NCBI GenBank assembly: GCA_028456385.1
Contig: JALNQF010000697.1
Location: forward strand, 1 to 16,484
DNA length: 16,484 nt
Direction of reading: 5' to 3'
Source of the DNA: Ophiosphaerella korrae
Taxonomy: Eukaryota; Ascomycota; Dothideomycetes; Pleosporales; Phaeosphaeriaceae
The translations under genes were made by a program, and so were the position numbers. The notes beneath the pieces were generated by a model, which searched no databases, was not told the origin of the DNA, and saw nothing but the letters and a program-made list of their open reading frames with translations. Below are positions 1 through 10,286 of this stretch, piece by piece; position 1 is the stretch's first letter, and each line of letters begins with the position of its first letter.

Positions 1-83
1 TTTAATCTATTAAATTTTTAGAAGTTATTATAGTATAGTTATTAAGATATTAGATATTAAATTTTCGATTTTTTAGTGTGTTT

Positions 84-660
84 TAGAGTAGCCGTCTTAG
101 TAATATAGCTACTTCGCTAATAGAATACGTTAGTATTTTATATACTAACTTATAAACTAGTATAATAATATACTCTACTTATAAGTACTATAAACTCTAT
201 TACTAAGTTTATATAAGTAGTAACTAAAATCTTATAAGAATTAATTCTAACTAGCTATATATTATATATAGATAATATTATAGTAAAAGCCCTAAAAATA
301 GACTAATACTTTAACTTACTAGAACCTAGGATCTAAAAGTTTATTATTAAATATATTATTAATATAGATAAAGTTTTATATAACTATAAAATAGCTAGTA
401 CTACTACTTTAGGTTTTAAATTAGATTAGTACTATAACTCTATAAAGATTATAAAGTATATAGTAAATAAACAAGCTAGTACTTAGCTAATAAGAAAGTT
501 TAAATAAGCATTAAATAGCTAGCCTATAGATTTCTAAAAAAAAGTCTAATTATTTTTTAGCTTTTATATATACTATAAAATCTAGATTAAAAGTTTTACT
601 AAAAGAGTAGTATAACTATTTAAGTAACTAAAGAAGAATTAAGAATTTAAATAGAGTTAA
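84..660 (+). pseudogene. Element A reverse transcriptase, C-terminal two thirds (pseudogene)
   Basis: This is the palm and thumb part of a Gypsy RT, which would copy element RNA to cDNA in cytoplasmic particles. The catalytic YxDD box is seen as Tyr-Ile-Asp-Asn at 265-276; the last Asp became Asn by a G-to-A change. It is preceded by a TNS-like block at about 190-200, as in the fungal form of the 'GLTNAP' region. Residues about 350-470 give the IxKVLYNxKIAS...GFKLD pattern that follows the palm. The stretch at about 541-600 reads FFSFYIYYKIxIKSFTKR, matching the 'FLGxxxYYRxxIxxFA' block. A possible start of the domain (FFSxF) lies in another frame at about 84-100, suggesting an indel near 110-130. 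The enzyme is dead. Confidence 0.82.
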
Positions 661-699
661 GAAGCTTTTCTTAATATAAATAAATTAAAAACCTAACTA

Positions 700-1140
700 A
701 CTAGTATACTAGTATTAGTCTCTATAGACTATTATAAGCCTATTAAACTAATTATTATATTAATTAATAGAAGTAAAAAGAGTTAGAGTATAGTACTCTA
801 GTAAGAAAACTAAAAAAGCTATTAGAATATAGTATACTATAAATTATAAGTATAGTTACTTTTAAAGTATATATAAGATTTTAAGAAATATAAGTATAAA
901 GCTATACTACTAGTACTTAAGAAATTCTACTTATAGATCTATAGAGTTTATTTTATAGTAAAAATAAATACTTATATACTTATAGATTTACTAAATTAAA
1001 GTGCTAGCGACCTCTTAGAAGGTCTAATTATAAGATAGCTTACTTATCTAAATATATAAGAATTTAATATAAAGTATATTACTAGAAAAAAGAACGTAGT
1101 AGTAGATACTATCTTAAAGTAACTAGAGCTACTAAAAGAG
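700..1140 (+). pseudogene. Element A RNase H (pseudogene)
   Basis: This domain would remove the RNA strand during reverse transcription. The frame is the same as the RT. An SIDY motif opens the domain at 721-732. The first catalytic Asp is now Asn (codon 766-768) in an IIIxINxSKKS context, which fits an original 'DGSxxGWG'. At 910-1000 the reading KKFYLxIYRVYFIVKINTYIL corresponds to the well-known fungal Gypsy 'ALKKFRxxLYGVxFxxETDAxTL' block. At 1081-1122 TRKKNVVVDTILKxLE corresponds to 'PGKxNxxADALSRR', keeping Asp at 1105-1107. All differences are of the C-to-T or G-to-A kind. It connects to the integrase without a visible frame break. Confidence 0.85.
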
Positions 1141-1440
1141 CTTAAAGAAGATATAAAAGAATTTATAGACTACTATTTAGAGTCTATAACTTTTATTTTA
1201 CTTTAGATAAGCTTTTAAGACCTAGAATTTATATACTTAAAGATAAGAATAGACTTAAGTATACTAGATACTTTAAAAACGCCTTTTTTACGTCTTATAA
1301 TAAAATAGCTAGTAATAATATAAACTCTACCTAGAATAAGTAGAATATATACCTAAAAGCTTTATAAAAATACGTAAAAGTATAAAGTTATATAAAGACT
1401 CTTATAAGCTAAAAGCTTTAAATAGTACTTACTAAAACAA

Positions 1441-2590
1441 GTAGTAGATAATAAAAAAAAGTAGCTAGAGATTCTAAAGGTTTTATATAATAAAAGTAGA
1501 TACTAAAGCTAAAAAACAATATAGTAAAAGATTTAGACGTAATATTACTAGCTAAATATATTTAAAAACGTAGAGAATTATATAAAATTTTACTAAAAAT
1601 ATTAATTTTATTTACTTTAGATAGTAGAGGAAGAGCTATACTTAAATTAAAGACCTAAGGTCCTATAAAAATAGATTATACTAGATATAGTTTATAAACC
1701 TAATATTAAAAAAAGTAAAAAATATATAATTATATAATAAGACTTTATAAACTTATATATAGAGGCTAAAGCTCTTAGAGATAATATATTAGAAGCTTTT
1801 ATAAAGTTCTTAAAATAAAATATATTTTTAAAATATAAAGTACTACTTAAAATAATAGTAGATAGAAGACTAGAAAATAAAAGACTAGTTACTAACTTTA
1901 CTTACTTATATAGTACCTAAAAGGTTATTAAAAGTATATATTACTTTTAGAGCTAAAGAATAATTAAAAGAAGCTATAAAAAGTTAGTAGCTACTCTCTA
2001 AAAAATTAAAAGTAATTAAGTAAATAATTTACTTTACGCGCTATAAGTAGATAGAGTTATAGTAAAGTATAGTACTAGAGAGATACTAATATACCTTATA
2101 TATAGCTAGGAATAAGTCCTACCTATTAAACTCTACGTTCTTATATAGAAAACCTTTTTATAGTTAGAAGTTTATAATACTACTATACTCTTAGTATTAT
2201 AAGCTTAGTAGTTTAATAAGTATAATAATAGACTCTAAAACGCTATAAATTATATAATAAGGCTATAAGAAAAAAGTAAAGAATAGTTTAATACTAAAAG
2301 GATATTATGTATAAAAAATATACCTAAGAGAATATTAGTACTTATCTAAATCTTATTTAGTAACTAGAATAAATCTAGATAGTAGAAACTCTAATCTTAT
2401 TAGTATTATAGAGTTATATACCGAATATAGATCTAGGGCCTAAAAGCTTATTAGTCTTAGAAAATTTAAACTTTATTAGCTTAACTAACTCTAAATATTA
2501 TTTACACTTCTATAGATTATATCTTATAACCTAAAGGCTTATTAGCTACGTCCTCTTATACTATTCTTTTTTTTATAATACTCTACTATA
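1441..2590 (+). pseudogene. Element A integrase (pseudogene)
   Basis: A Gypsy integrase would insert the cDNA into the nuclear genome. The HHCC zinc module can be placed with all His and Cys codons converted to Tyr: former His at 1486-1488 and 1501-1503, former Cys at 1591-1593 and 1600-1602 (C-x2-C). In the catalytic core the first Asp is at 1684-1686, the second at 1861-1863 in VDRxLEN (original VDRGxEN). The Glu is now Lys at 1966-1968, followed by a RSYKK block. A YTSIDYILxPK tail at about 2500-2540 forms the C-terminus. Its last 147 bases (2404-2550) are about 90% identical to an inverted fragment at 13220-13366. Confidence 0.85.
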
Positions 2591-3652
2591 ATAGTAAAGT
2601 AAGTATAATAATAAAATAAATAAGACTTACTATTACTATTATAAACTTATTAGTTATAATTAGTTTAAATCTAAGTATAAAATCCTAGATTTAATCTAGC
2701 TAAATTTAAATTCTTTATATAAAAAGAACCTAATAAAGGAATAAATTTTAACTAAAGATTATCTAAAAATTTTAAATAAGTAAAAGAATAAGTTAGTATT
2801 ATAAGTAAATAAGAGAATAAGGAATAAAAACAAAAGAACTTAGTTAATTTTCTCTAAAAAATAAATAACTAAATAGGCCTTAGTACTTAGATACTAAGAA
2901 GAAACGCCCTATATTACTTATTATTACTAATTACTATCTTTAAAACTAAAAAAGAAACTTAAGTAGTAAAAAGACTTCTAAAACTAAACCTAATTAGCTA
3001 AAAGTAAATACTACCTAGATAATAAGTATAATAGTAATCTTAATTCTAAAGCTAAAGATTTTAAAGTAAAAAGCTAAAAGAATACTAAAGATAAAGAAGA
3101 AGTATAAAAATAAAAAACTAAAAGCCCCTAAAAAGAGAAGTAAAAGAGCTTAAACTTATTATATTAAATTAAAAGTAGACTTAAGTAAAAATACTACTAC
3201 TAGAAAGTAAAGTATAAAGAAGAGAAGTTAAAAGATTAGCTAGATAGCAAGTAAAAGTAAAAGTAAAAGTAGTAAAAGAATTAAAAGAGTATTTATAAGT
3301 ATATCTTAAACTTTTATTAAAACTTAAGTAACTTATATCTAACTCTAAGTTAGTAAAGTATAAAAAGTATAAAGGCGTACCTTATAAAGCTTAAAGAGCT
3401 AGTAATTAATAAAGAGAATTTAAAGTAGTATAAAAGTTTAAAAGTAAACTAGAACTACAAGAAAAAGCTTTTTAAAAGTATTTACTAATACTAGAAATAG
3501 ATAAAAAGTAAAGAGAACTAAAGAGAATATAATAAATAAGAGTATTATTTACTATAAAGAAAATAGTAAGTAAAGAATTATTAGACTTACTCTTAAGTAT
3601 AGTATAACTCTAGATACGCTAGCTATAAGCTTACTAGTAAAAAAAATTATTA
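2591..3652 (+). other. Unassigned RIP-mutated stretch between element A pol and element B
   Basis: About 1.06 kb of A+T-rich sequence without a recognisable domain. Plus-strand frames are rich in Lys, Ser and Glu (for example short runs of alternating Lys-Ser codons at about 3248-3275). This could be a 3' accessory frame or 3' LTR of element A, or another mobile element's tail. CpA is nearly absent. Near 3550-3652 a Leu-rich frame (ELLDLLLSIV) runs up to the element B insertion point. I cannot name a product and no LTR boundary is visible. Confidence 0.5.
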
Positions 3653-3657
3653 GTAAA
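3653..3657. repeat. Target site duplication, left (GTAAA)
   Basis: The five bases directly before the 5' LTR of element B are GTAAA. The same five follow the 3' LTR at 10745-10749. A 5-bp duplication is the usual Ty3/Gypsy integration footprint. Confidence 0.88.
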
Positions 3658-4115
3658 TGTTATAGGTGTAATAGAAGAAATCGAGATAGAACTAATTAGT
3701 CTTAACTTAGATACTAACAAAGCATAGGACGAGCGGGGTAATAATCTTAATTAGGAAACTACACATAACTAGGATACTTAGTGTAATCTATAATCTATAG
3801 ACTCTTAGCGTTAATAGATTATAGATTAGAGCAATCTATAATCTATTAGTCTTAGCAACTATAGATTATAGATTACAATAAGTATATAGTTAGTAGAATA
3901 CGTATTGTTAGGATAGTATTAGTAATTTAATCCTTTAACTATAGAACGCTAATCTAGGACAGTTATAAAATATCTTTAATTGTTTATAGTTATTATAGAT
4001 TACCCCCTAAGCTTTTACTATTAACTCCTAATCTACTAACCCCTCTAAGATAGGTACTTGTAGTTAATAATAAATAGTCTATAATACTATAGTTTACAAT
4101 AGGTAGCCTATAATA
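3658..4115 (+). repeat. Element B 5' LTR (458 bp)
   Basis: Begins with TG (3658-3659) and ends in TA (4114-4115), probably a mutated CA. It aligns without gaps over its full length to 10287-10744. By hand I count about 32 differences, all transitions. In about 27 the 5' copy keeps the C or G. It should hold promoter and polyadenylation signals, but RIP prevents a reliable call. It contains the alternating inverted 15-mers at 3784-3875. Confidence 0.93.
3784..3875. repeat. Alternating inverted 15-mers inside 5' LTR
   Basis: Four copies of one word alternate in orientation. TAATCTATAATCTAT starts at 3784, its reverse complement ATAGATTATAGATTA is at 3814-3828, a forward copy (lacking its first T) is at 3833-3847, and a reverse copy is at 3861-3875. 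Adjacent pairs could fold into two hairpins with 15-bp stems, or one long one. The cluster is conserved in the 3' LTR, so it predates RIP and belongs to the element. The role is unknown; it lies in the U3/R part by position. Confidence 0.85.
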
Positions 4116-4176
4116 CCTTACTAATTTAGTTATTAAGAGAAGTAAAGTATAAGTAGCGTATAGTCTAGCTAATACG

Positions 4177-5240
4177 ATAGTAGAAGGCTTAACTAAAAAA
4201 ACTAAAGTACCCTTAAGTAGTTATAAGTTAGACAATATAGTATAGAGAGACGTTAAGAACTATATAAACAACTTAATCTCTAAAAAAGAAGATATAAAGA
4301 TAGTAATTAATACCTTAGAAATATAAAACAAAGAACTACAAGATTATACAAAATAGAATAAAGTACAAATTAAAGCTATTATTAAAGGATAGAACTAGAT
4401 AGAACTAATTACACAACGTCTAGAAATAAGCGCAACAAAAAAGCTACTAAAGATACCTATCCTTAAAAAGTTTAATAAAATAAGGGAGAAACTAAGACCC
4501 TTTATAGCCTTAGCATAACTCTAAATAGATATACAAGTACTACACTTTAATATAGAAGAAAAGAAAGTAATATATATTAGACTATACTTTAAAGAAGATA
4601 TAATAAGATAGTATAAACTATACTAGATAGATTATATAATATACTCTCTAATAACCTAGAAGGATAAAACTAGAGCTATTTTTAGAAGCTACAAATACTT
4701 TACTAAGTAAATAAGAGTAGCGTTTAGAGATATAGACGTTACTTAACAAGCTAAAGAATAGCTAGAGAAGCTTATATAGAATTAGAGTATTCCTAAGTAC
4801 GTATTATAGTTTAAATAACTATCGCAAAACACTAAATAGAACAAGTTAGCTCTAATATTACGTTTTAAATAAGGACTTAATTCTAAGATTTAATATAAGA
4901 TAATATATATAGAGAAACTAAGGATACTTAAAGCCCTAAAGTAATAGGTAATACAAATTAATAATAATCTTTAAGAATAGAAGAAGAACAAATACAAAGG
5001 TTATACCTAGAACTATAACAAGGGAGACTCTATAGTCCTTAACGCTAATAAGAATAAGAAAAAGAGAAAAAACAAAGACTTTACGTACTTTAATTGTAGT
5101 AAACTAGGCTACTATATAAAGAACTATAGATCTAAGTTAAAGAAAGATATAGTATACTATAAATATAGGAAACTAAGACACTTTATAAAAGACTATAAAA
5201 GTAAAGACCTAAAGAAAGAAACCTAGTTAAAGATAACTAA
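4177..5240 (+). pseudogene. Element B Gag with two CCHC zinc knuckles (pseudogene)
   Basis: Gag would form the virus-like particle and bind element RNA. The start is uncertain: an ATA at 4177 (likely an old ATG) opens the frame used by all later domains. The N-terminal half is rich in Lys and Glu. A capsid-like region (about 4450-4900) includes RAIFRSYKYFTK and the following RVAFRDIDV. Two zinc knuckles are legible. At 5086-5127 the code is Y-F-N-C-S-K-L-G-Y-Y-I-K-N-Y, at 5155-5196 Y-Y-K-Y-R-K-L-R-H-F-I-K-D-Y. Both match C-x2-C-x4-H-x4-C once Cys-to-Tyr and His-to-Tyr RIP changes are allowed. Two knuckles are more than the single one of many Gypsy Gags. The frame continues into pol without a shift. 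Confidence 0.85.
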
Positions 5241-6780
5241 GAAGAAAAAAGAAGTACTATAAGTATAGGCTAAACCTTAAGAGAAGGTAGCTAGGAGTAA
5301 AGAAGTATAATATATAATACTCTACTAGACCTTTTATTATAATAACAACTACTATATATATCTTTCTAGTAAATAGAGAGTAAGATACTTCTTATAATAG
5401 AGATATAGAGTAGCTATAATAAAAGAAGATAGAATAAAAGCTTAGCTAAAAGAGATAGCCTAAGTAATAGACCTACTAATAGAAGATTTAGAAGGGGAAG
5501 AGCCCCTAGTACTATTAATCTAGGCTAAAGGACTAGTACTAGATAAAGAGACTACTACAACTATCTCTAAAGGACTATAAAGAAGTAAGAAGTAAGTTAG
5601 TATAAGAGATATAAAGTATACCTAGCTAACAATATATAGTTATAATAGCTATACAATAAGTAATATAGAAGAATAAAACAAAGAATAGAAGTTTATTTAA
5701 ATATACTTAATAGTTATAAGTATAGAGGAAGCGTACAAAGACTAAAAAGAACGCAATCCTAAAGAAATAAAGTTTACACTATTTTAAGAATAGATAAAGT
5801 AATATATAGTTATAGTAAAAAGAATACCTATAGAAAAAGAATAGTAGTACCTTACAAGAAAGACGCGATAGATTAATAAAGCTTATATACTAAGAGTACT
5901 AGTAGTATACTATATCCTAACAATAAATACACCTAGTAAAGATAAATACTAGGAAGGAGATAATAAAATAATAGATCTAAAACATCTAGTATATTTTAAA
6001 GTATTATAGATATTATATCTAGACAAAAATTATATTATATATAGGAACTCTAAAGTAAACAACAATATATAGCCTATAAGGAGAAGAGGCTATAATTATA
6101 TAAGAGTAATTATAGTAGAAAATATCTAAGGATAGGAAATAATTCTAGAAGATAGATACCTAGTAGTAAGACCTAGATCTAAGTTAACTAAGAAATGTAT
6201 CTAAGGAGGACTATAGTATAAATATATAAATAATAAATACCTAAAGTATAAAATATACAAACTAGAAGTAAGGCTATAGCCTTAGAAAGATAGACAATTT
6301 AATAAATTACTAAAGTAAGAAAAGCTAGAAAGTATAGGAGGCCTATATATTATAAAGATAAGTATATACTAAAGAAAGAAAGTACAATTAATAATTAATA
6401 GTAGAGCTATAAAAAACTTTATATTAAAAAAGTTTATAGAAAAATAAGGAATAAAGTATATAATAAAGAAGTACCCTTAATAACTAAACACGATTAAAGA
6501 AAAACTATTCTAAGAACCTATTAGGTTTAAAATAGTTCTCTCTATATTAGAACTAGAAGGAATAATAATTAAGAATATAGTTATAGATATAACAACAATT
6601 AATAACGAGTAAAATATAATATTAGGTATACTATAGTTATAGATAACTAACCTATATATTAATTAGAGAATAGGAAAAATTAATTACTATAGAATAGATA
6701 TATTAAAGGCTAACATAAGTACCTATAAAGGAGAATTCCCTAAAGAATACAAGAAATAGGAAAAATAGCTTATAGAACTA
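5241..6780 (+). pseudogene. Element B Gag-Pol linker and aspartic protease (pseudogene)
   Basis: A Glu- and Lys-rich linker of several hundred codons separates the knuckles from the protease, which would cut the Gag-Pol polyprotein. The protease active site is at 6388-6408, reading L-I-I-N-S-R-A, from a former D-S-G-A (Asp-to-Asn and Gly-to-Arg, both G-to-A after T). It is followed by IKNFILKKF, the usual 'SxFIS' type segment. A hydrophobic ITTINN...ILGI block at about 6590-6630 fits the second half of a retropepsin. Both catalytic residues are lost. Same frame as Gag and RT, so expression was from one fused frame, with no frameshift needed. Confidence 0.78.
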
Positions 6781-6879
6781 GAAGACTACTTTCTAGAATA
6801 TTAACTATAGGACTTAGCGATAGAACTAGAAGAAGGTAAGAACTTAGGATAGAGTCTAGTCTACTAAAAAATAGAAAAA

Positions 6880-7620
6880 AAATCTAAGATTAAATAAGCG
6901 TTTATACAAAACGCAATAAAAAAAAGATAAATATAAGAATCTAAATCCTTAGTAGTACATAAACTTATATTTATAGATAAAAAGGGAATAAGTAATAAAA
7001 GACCTTATGTAGATTTTAAGAAGACTAACGTAATTATAAATAAGAACTAATACCTACTACTATAAATAGATAGAATACAAGATAGACTATAAAGAGCTAA
7101 GATCTTTATAAAACTAGATATATAGAACGCCTACTATTAGATTAAAATTAAGAAAGGAGATAAGTAGAAAATAGTATTTAGAACTTAGTATAGACTATAT
7201 AAATACTTAGTTATACTATTTAGCTTAATAAACGCACTAGTAGTATTCTAAGAAAGAATTAATATAGTACTAAGAGAATACTTAGACGTATTTATATTTA
7301 CGTATCTAGATAATATCTTTATATTCTTAGAAACAAAAGAAGAATATATATAATATATATACAAGGTACTAGAGAAACTAGTAGAAAATAAATTGTTTCT
7401 TAAGATAAGGAAGTGCAAGTTCTATACAAAGGAAATAGACTTCCTAGGATTTATTATTAAACTAGGAAAAATTAAGATTAACTTAGAAAAGATTAGATTA
7501 ATTAATAAATAGCTACAACTAAGAAACCTAAAAGAGGTATAATAATTTTATAGACTAGCTAACTTTTATAAAAAGTTAATAGTAGGATAGTCTAAAGATA
7601 TAGAACTAATAACAAGACTT
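6880..7620 (+). pseudogene. Element B reverse transcriptase (pseudogene)
   Basis: The RT of a Gypsy element, in order: KRPYVDFKK at about 6997-7023 (original 'RPCVDYRxLN'); LLLxIDRIxDRL (former 'YPLPxIxxxxxxL'); motif A as FIKLDIxNAYY with Asp at 7117-7119; KIVFRTxYRLYKYLVILFSLINA (former 'FRTRYGxYEYxVMPFGLTNAP') at about 7168-7230; and the catalytic box Y-L-D-N at 7303-7314, its last Asp mutated. DFLGFII at about 7440-7460 is the 'FLGxxxS' block. Length and spacing are normal for the family. The only defects are RIP stops and substitutions. Confidence 0.92.
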
Positions 7621-7659
7621 ATAAAAAAAGATACGCTATTTAAATAAATAAAAGAGTAT

Positions 7660-8120
7660 AACAAAGTATTTAAAAAGATTAAGAAGAAGTTTATAGAAAA
7701 CCTAGTTATTAGAATATATAACCTAGACCTACTAGTAATAGTAAAAATAGACGCATCTAATTTAGTCTATAGAATAGTACTAATACAAGAAGACTTAGAG
7801 ACTAGAAAAGAACATTTAGTTAAATACTTCTCTAAGAAGATAAAAATAGTAGAACTTAATTACCTAATCTATAACAAAGAGATACTAGTAATCTATAAAG
7901 TATTTAAATAATAGAGAGTATATCTATAAAGAGTAAAGTACTAGACAAAAGTCTATATAGACTACAAAAACTTTATAAGATTTATAATAAATAAAGAATT
8001 GTTATAACGTTATATAAGATAGTAAGAGTTTCTATTAATATTTAATATAGAAATTATATATATAAAAGGGAAAGACAATTAGTTTATAGACGCCTTTAGT
8101 AGAAGACTAGACCTATAAGA
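7660..8120 (+). pseudogene. Element B RNase H (pseudogene)
   Basis: Directly follows the RT connection region in the same frame. The first catalytic Asp is preserved at 7750-7752 in KIDASN (family 'TDASx'). KYFSKK...ELNYLIYNKEILVIYKVFK at about 7825-7910 matches the 'YSRKxxxAExNYxIxDKELLAIxxAFxxWRxYL' block. Its end is KGKDNxFIDAFSRR at about 8068-8106, matching 'PGKxNxxADALSRR', with the last catalytic Asp at 8089-8091. This domain keeps more of its key residues than the protease or RT box. Confidence 0.9.
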
Positions 8121-8159
8121 AGAAGTAAGCGCTACTAGTATAGTTCTAGTTAAGAATAA

Positions 8160-9456
8160 AGAAGGATACTTAGTCTTAAATATACCTAAGATAGCTGCAA
8201 CACTTAAAAGAATAAGTAGTAAGCTAGATAAATAGATTTAGAAAATAACGCAAGAAGTATTTAAAGAAATAGAAAAACTAGAAATCTCTAAAGGATTTGC
8301 ATAAGCCTATAGAAGAATATATATCCTAAGTAAGATCTAAAGAGAATTTATATAATAGTTCTATAAATTACTAGTATATAGTTACTAAAGAATAGAAAAA
8401 ATATTAGATAGACTACTACAAGATTATTATATTCTAAAAGTAAGATAACTAGTAATAGAAGTACTATAAGACTATATAGAGTGCTATAGAAATAAATATA
8501 ATAGATATATACTATATAGAATGTTATAACTAGTAGAAGTACTAGAATAACTATAGAGAGTTATTATAATAGACTTTATTACAAAGCTACTAAAGTCTAA
8601 AGACCTAATATTAAGAGTTAATTATAATAGAATCCTAATAATAGTAGATAAACTTATAAAGTATACGTACTTTAGACTATATAAAGAGAAAAGTAGGATA
8701 GAGGTTACTATATACTAGGTTCTAGGAACTATAATTAGTTAATATAGACTACTAGATAAGATTATTATAGATAGAGATGTATAATTTATATTAAAACTAT
8801 AGGGAATAATAGTAGCGTAATTAGGAATACAATATATAATATCTATAGTATACTATCTATATATAGATAAATAGTTAGAATAAATAAATTAGATAGTAGA
8901 ACAATATTTAAGATACTACCTTAACTACAACTAGAATAATTAGGTATAACTACTACTTATAGTATAGTTAGTATATAACAGCGTAAAGAATATAGTAACA
9001 AGAGTATTACCTTTCTTTATAAACTACGGATTTAAACCTAATATATACTAGATACTAAGAAACTAGATATCTTAGTCTCTAAGAGGAGAAAACTTTACTA
9101 ATAGACTTAAGGATATATATAATTAACTAAGACAAGACGTAGAATTCTTATATAATTAAATAGCTAAGTACTACAACAAGAAATATAAAAGAAGACCTTA
9201 ATTTAGAGAAGGAGAAAAAGTATAATTAGTATAAAAAAATATTAAAAGTAAACAACTAAGTTTAAAACTAGACTACGTTAAGATAAGACTATACAAGATT
9301 AAGAAAGAAGTTACACTAGTTATATTTAAATTAAAGCTACTAAATAAAATAAAGATATATCTAATATTCTACGTAGCCCTACTAGAATAAGTACTATAAG
9401 AAGTAGAACTACTAGTATATAAAGTAGACACGTATAAAGAATAAGAAGAATAAAAA
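8160..9456 (+). pseudogene. Element B integrase, zinc module and DD35E core (pseudogene)
   Basis: HHCC module: former His codons at 8362-8364 and 8383-8385 (both now Tyr), former Cys at 8473-8475 (Tyr) and intact Cys at 8482-8484. The core has all three acidic residues legible: Asp 8572-8574 in IDFITKLLKSK, Asp 8770-8772 in IIIDRD, and Glu 8878-8880. The last two are 36 codons apart, i.e. DD35E. VEQYLRYYLNY follows, typical of 'xxLExYLRxYxNY'. LPFFINYGFKPNIY at about 9010-9050 is the GPY-side 'xPFxxNYGxxP' block. KYYNKKYKRR and YVKIRLYKI mark the C-terminal DNA-binding part, which leads into the chromodomain. Confidence 0.92.
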
Positions 9457-9606
9457 GTTAAAAAAATCCTAGTATACTAATTCTATAATAGAAGAAACTA
9501 TTACTTAGTAGAATAGATAGGAATAGACGAGAAAGGACAACTATAAGAGAAAATATAGGAACTAGAGGATAACTTTAATTACCTTAAGAAACTAGAGGAC
9601 TACTAA
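9457..9606 (+). pseudogene. Chromodomain at the integrase C-terminus of element B
   Basis: The last 50 codons of gag-pol fit a chromodomain, which in chromoviruses targets integration by reading histone marks (H3K9 methylation in known cases). Visible: KKILVYxFYNRRNYYLVExIG, then EKIxELEDNF, where the two stops are the expected Trp codons of 'YLVxWxG' and 'TWEPxxNL'. The frame ends at TAA 9604-9606 or at 9610-9612. Targeting to methylated heterochromatin would explain landing inside already RIP-mutated DNA; that link is inference. Confidence 0.83.
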
Positions 9607-10130
9607 AGTTAAAACCCTCTAGAACGCCTAGTAGTAAACTAAGAGAACTAACATTACTAACAATAGATAGAGAGACAATAGAGACGTCTAACGCAGGAAC
9701 TGCTATAGTAATACTAAACGCCTTATCTAGATCTAGCTTAGCTTCTAGAGCTACTAACTACTTAGCTAATTTTTTATTATTTAAGGCCTTTATCTTATAA
9801 AAGTAAGAGAGATAAGCTTAATTCTTTACTAGCTTACTCTACATAAGCTCCTAGATACGCTTACGCTTAGCTTTAGCCTCTACGATTTAAGATAGTAATT
9901 TCTCTTAAGTCTAGTTAATAGCTTTCCCTATTATTATTAAGCCTAGACGTAAGAATAAGTATAATAAACGTACACTTAGAAAGAAAAACACTAGACATAT
10001 TATAAGAGCTACGTATATTTACATAAATATATACCTTATAAGCTCTACTATTATTTATAGAAATAATATAAGGAAGAGACTTAGGGTTTAATTTAGGAGA
10101 AGTATAACAAGAGTAAAGAAATATTTTAAC
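9585..10130 (-). other. Possible antisense reading frame between pol and 3' LTR of element B
   Basis: The 674 bp from the end of pol to the 3' LTR is long for a 3' untranslated region. On the minus strand one frame reads as a plausible protein: a hydrophobic N-terminal half (about 10,130-9,940), then a Lys/Glu/Ala-rich, coiled-coil-like stretch (EKLLS, IVEAKAKRKRI, KIKALNNKKLAK, LVALEAKLDLDKAF) and an open tail through about 9,585 that overlaps the end of gag-pol. Stops in it are TAA/TAG only. Because RIP makes all stops of that kind, openness alone is weak proof. The product is not recognised. Confidence 0.35.
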
Positions 10131-10272
10131 ACTATTACGTAATACGCAATTAGTAAAGAGATAGTAATAACGTATAGATAAAATAGTTATAAAAGAGGAT
10201 AAAGAACTCTACATTAATAAAGAAACTAGACTAATAACTCTAGCTCTAGGATAAGTAAACTAGAACCTACCT

Positions 10273-10283
10273 AAAAGAGGAAA
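10273..10283 (+). other. Polypurine tract of element B
   Basis: AAAAGAGGAAA ends three bases before the 3' LTR, the position of the plus-strand primer of LTR retrotransposons. Purine runs are partly protected from RIP, so its survival is expected. Confidence 0.65.
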
Positions 10284-10286
10284 TAG

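Larger units (their letters stand above)
1..2590 (+). mobile_element. Element A: RIP-destroyed Ty3/Gypsy retrotransposon relic (pol part, 5' side outside window)
   Basis: One plus-strand frame (codons starting at positions equal to 1 modulo 3) carries reverse transcriptase, RNase H and integrase signatures in the Gypsy order from about base 121 to about 2590. Stops are only TAA and TAG, at places where Gln, Trp or Arg would be expected. The frame shows no obvious indel over about 2.4 kb, so decay has been almost entirely by transition mutation. The gag, protease and 5' LTR would lie before the window. The 3' LTR cannot be delimited because its partner is missing. The protein pattern (an IDY block before RNase H, ALKKF-like and YxVxFIVKxxxxxL-like motifs) belongs to a fungal Gypsy group different from element B. 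Confidence 0.85.

Noticed and set aside
2591..3652. Possible DDE transposase or 3' LTR of element A
   Set aside because: No catalytic motif and no matching LTR partner in the window.
4116..4140. tRNA primer-binding site after the 5' LTR of element B
   Set aside because: No stretch complementary to a known tRNA 3' end is evident. RIP would have altered the TGG start, and self-priming cannot be tested by eye.
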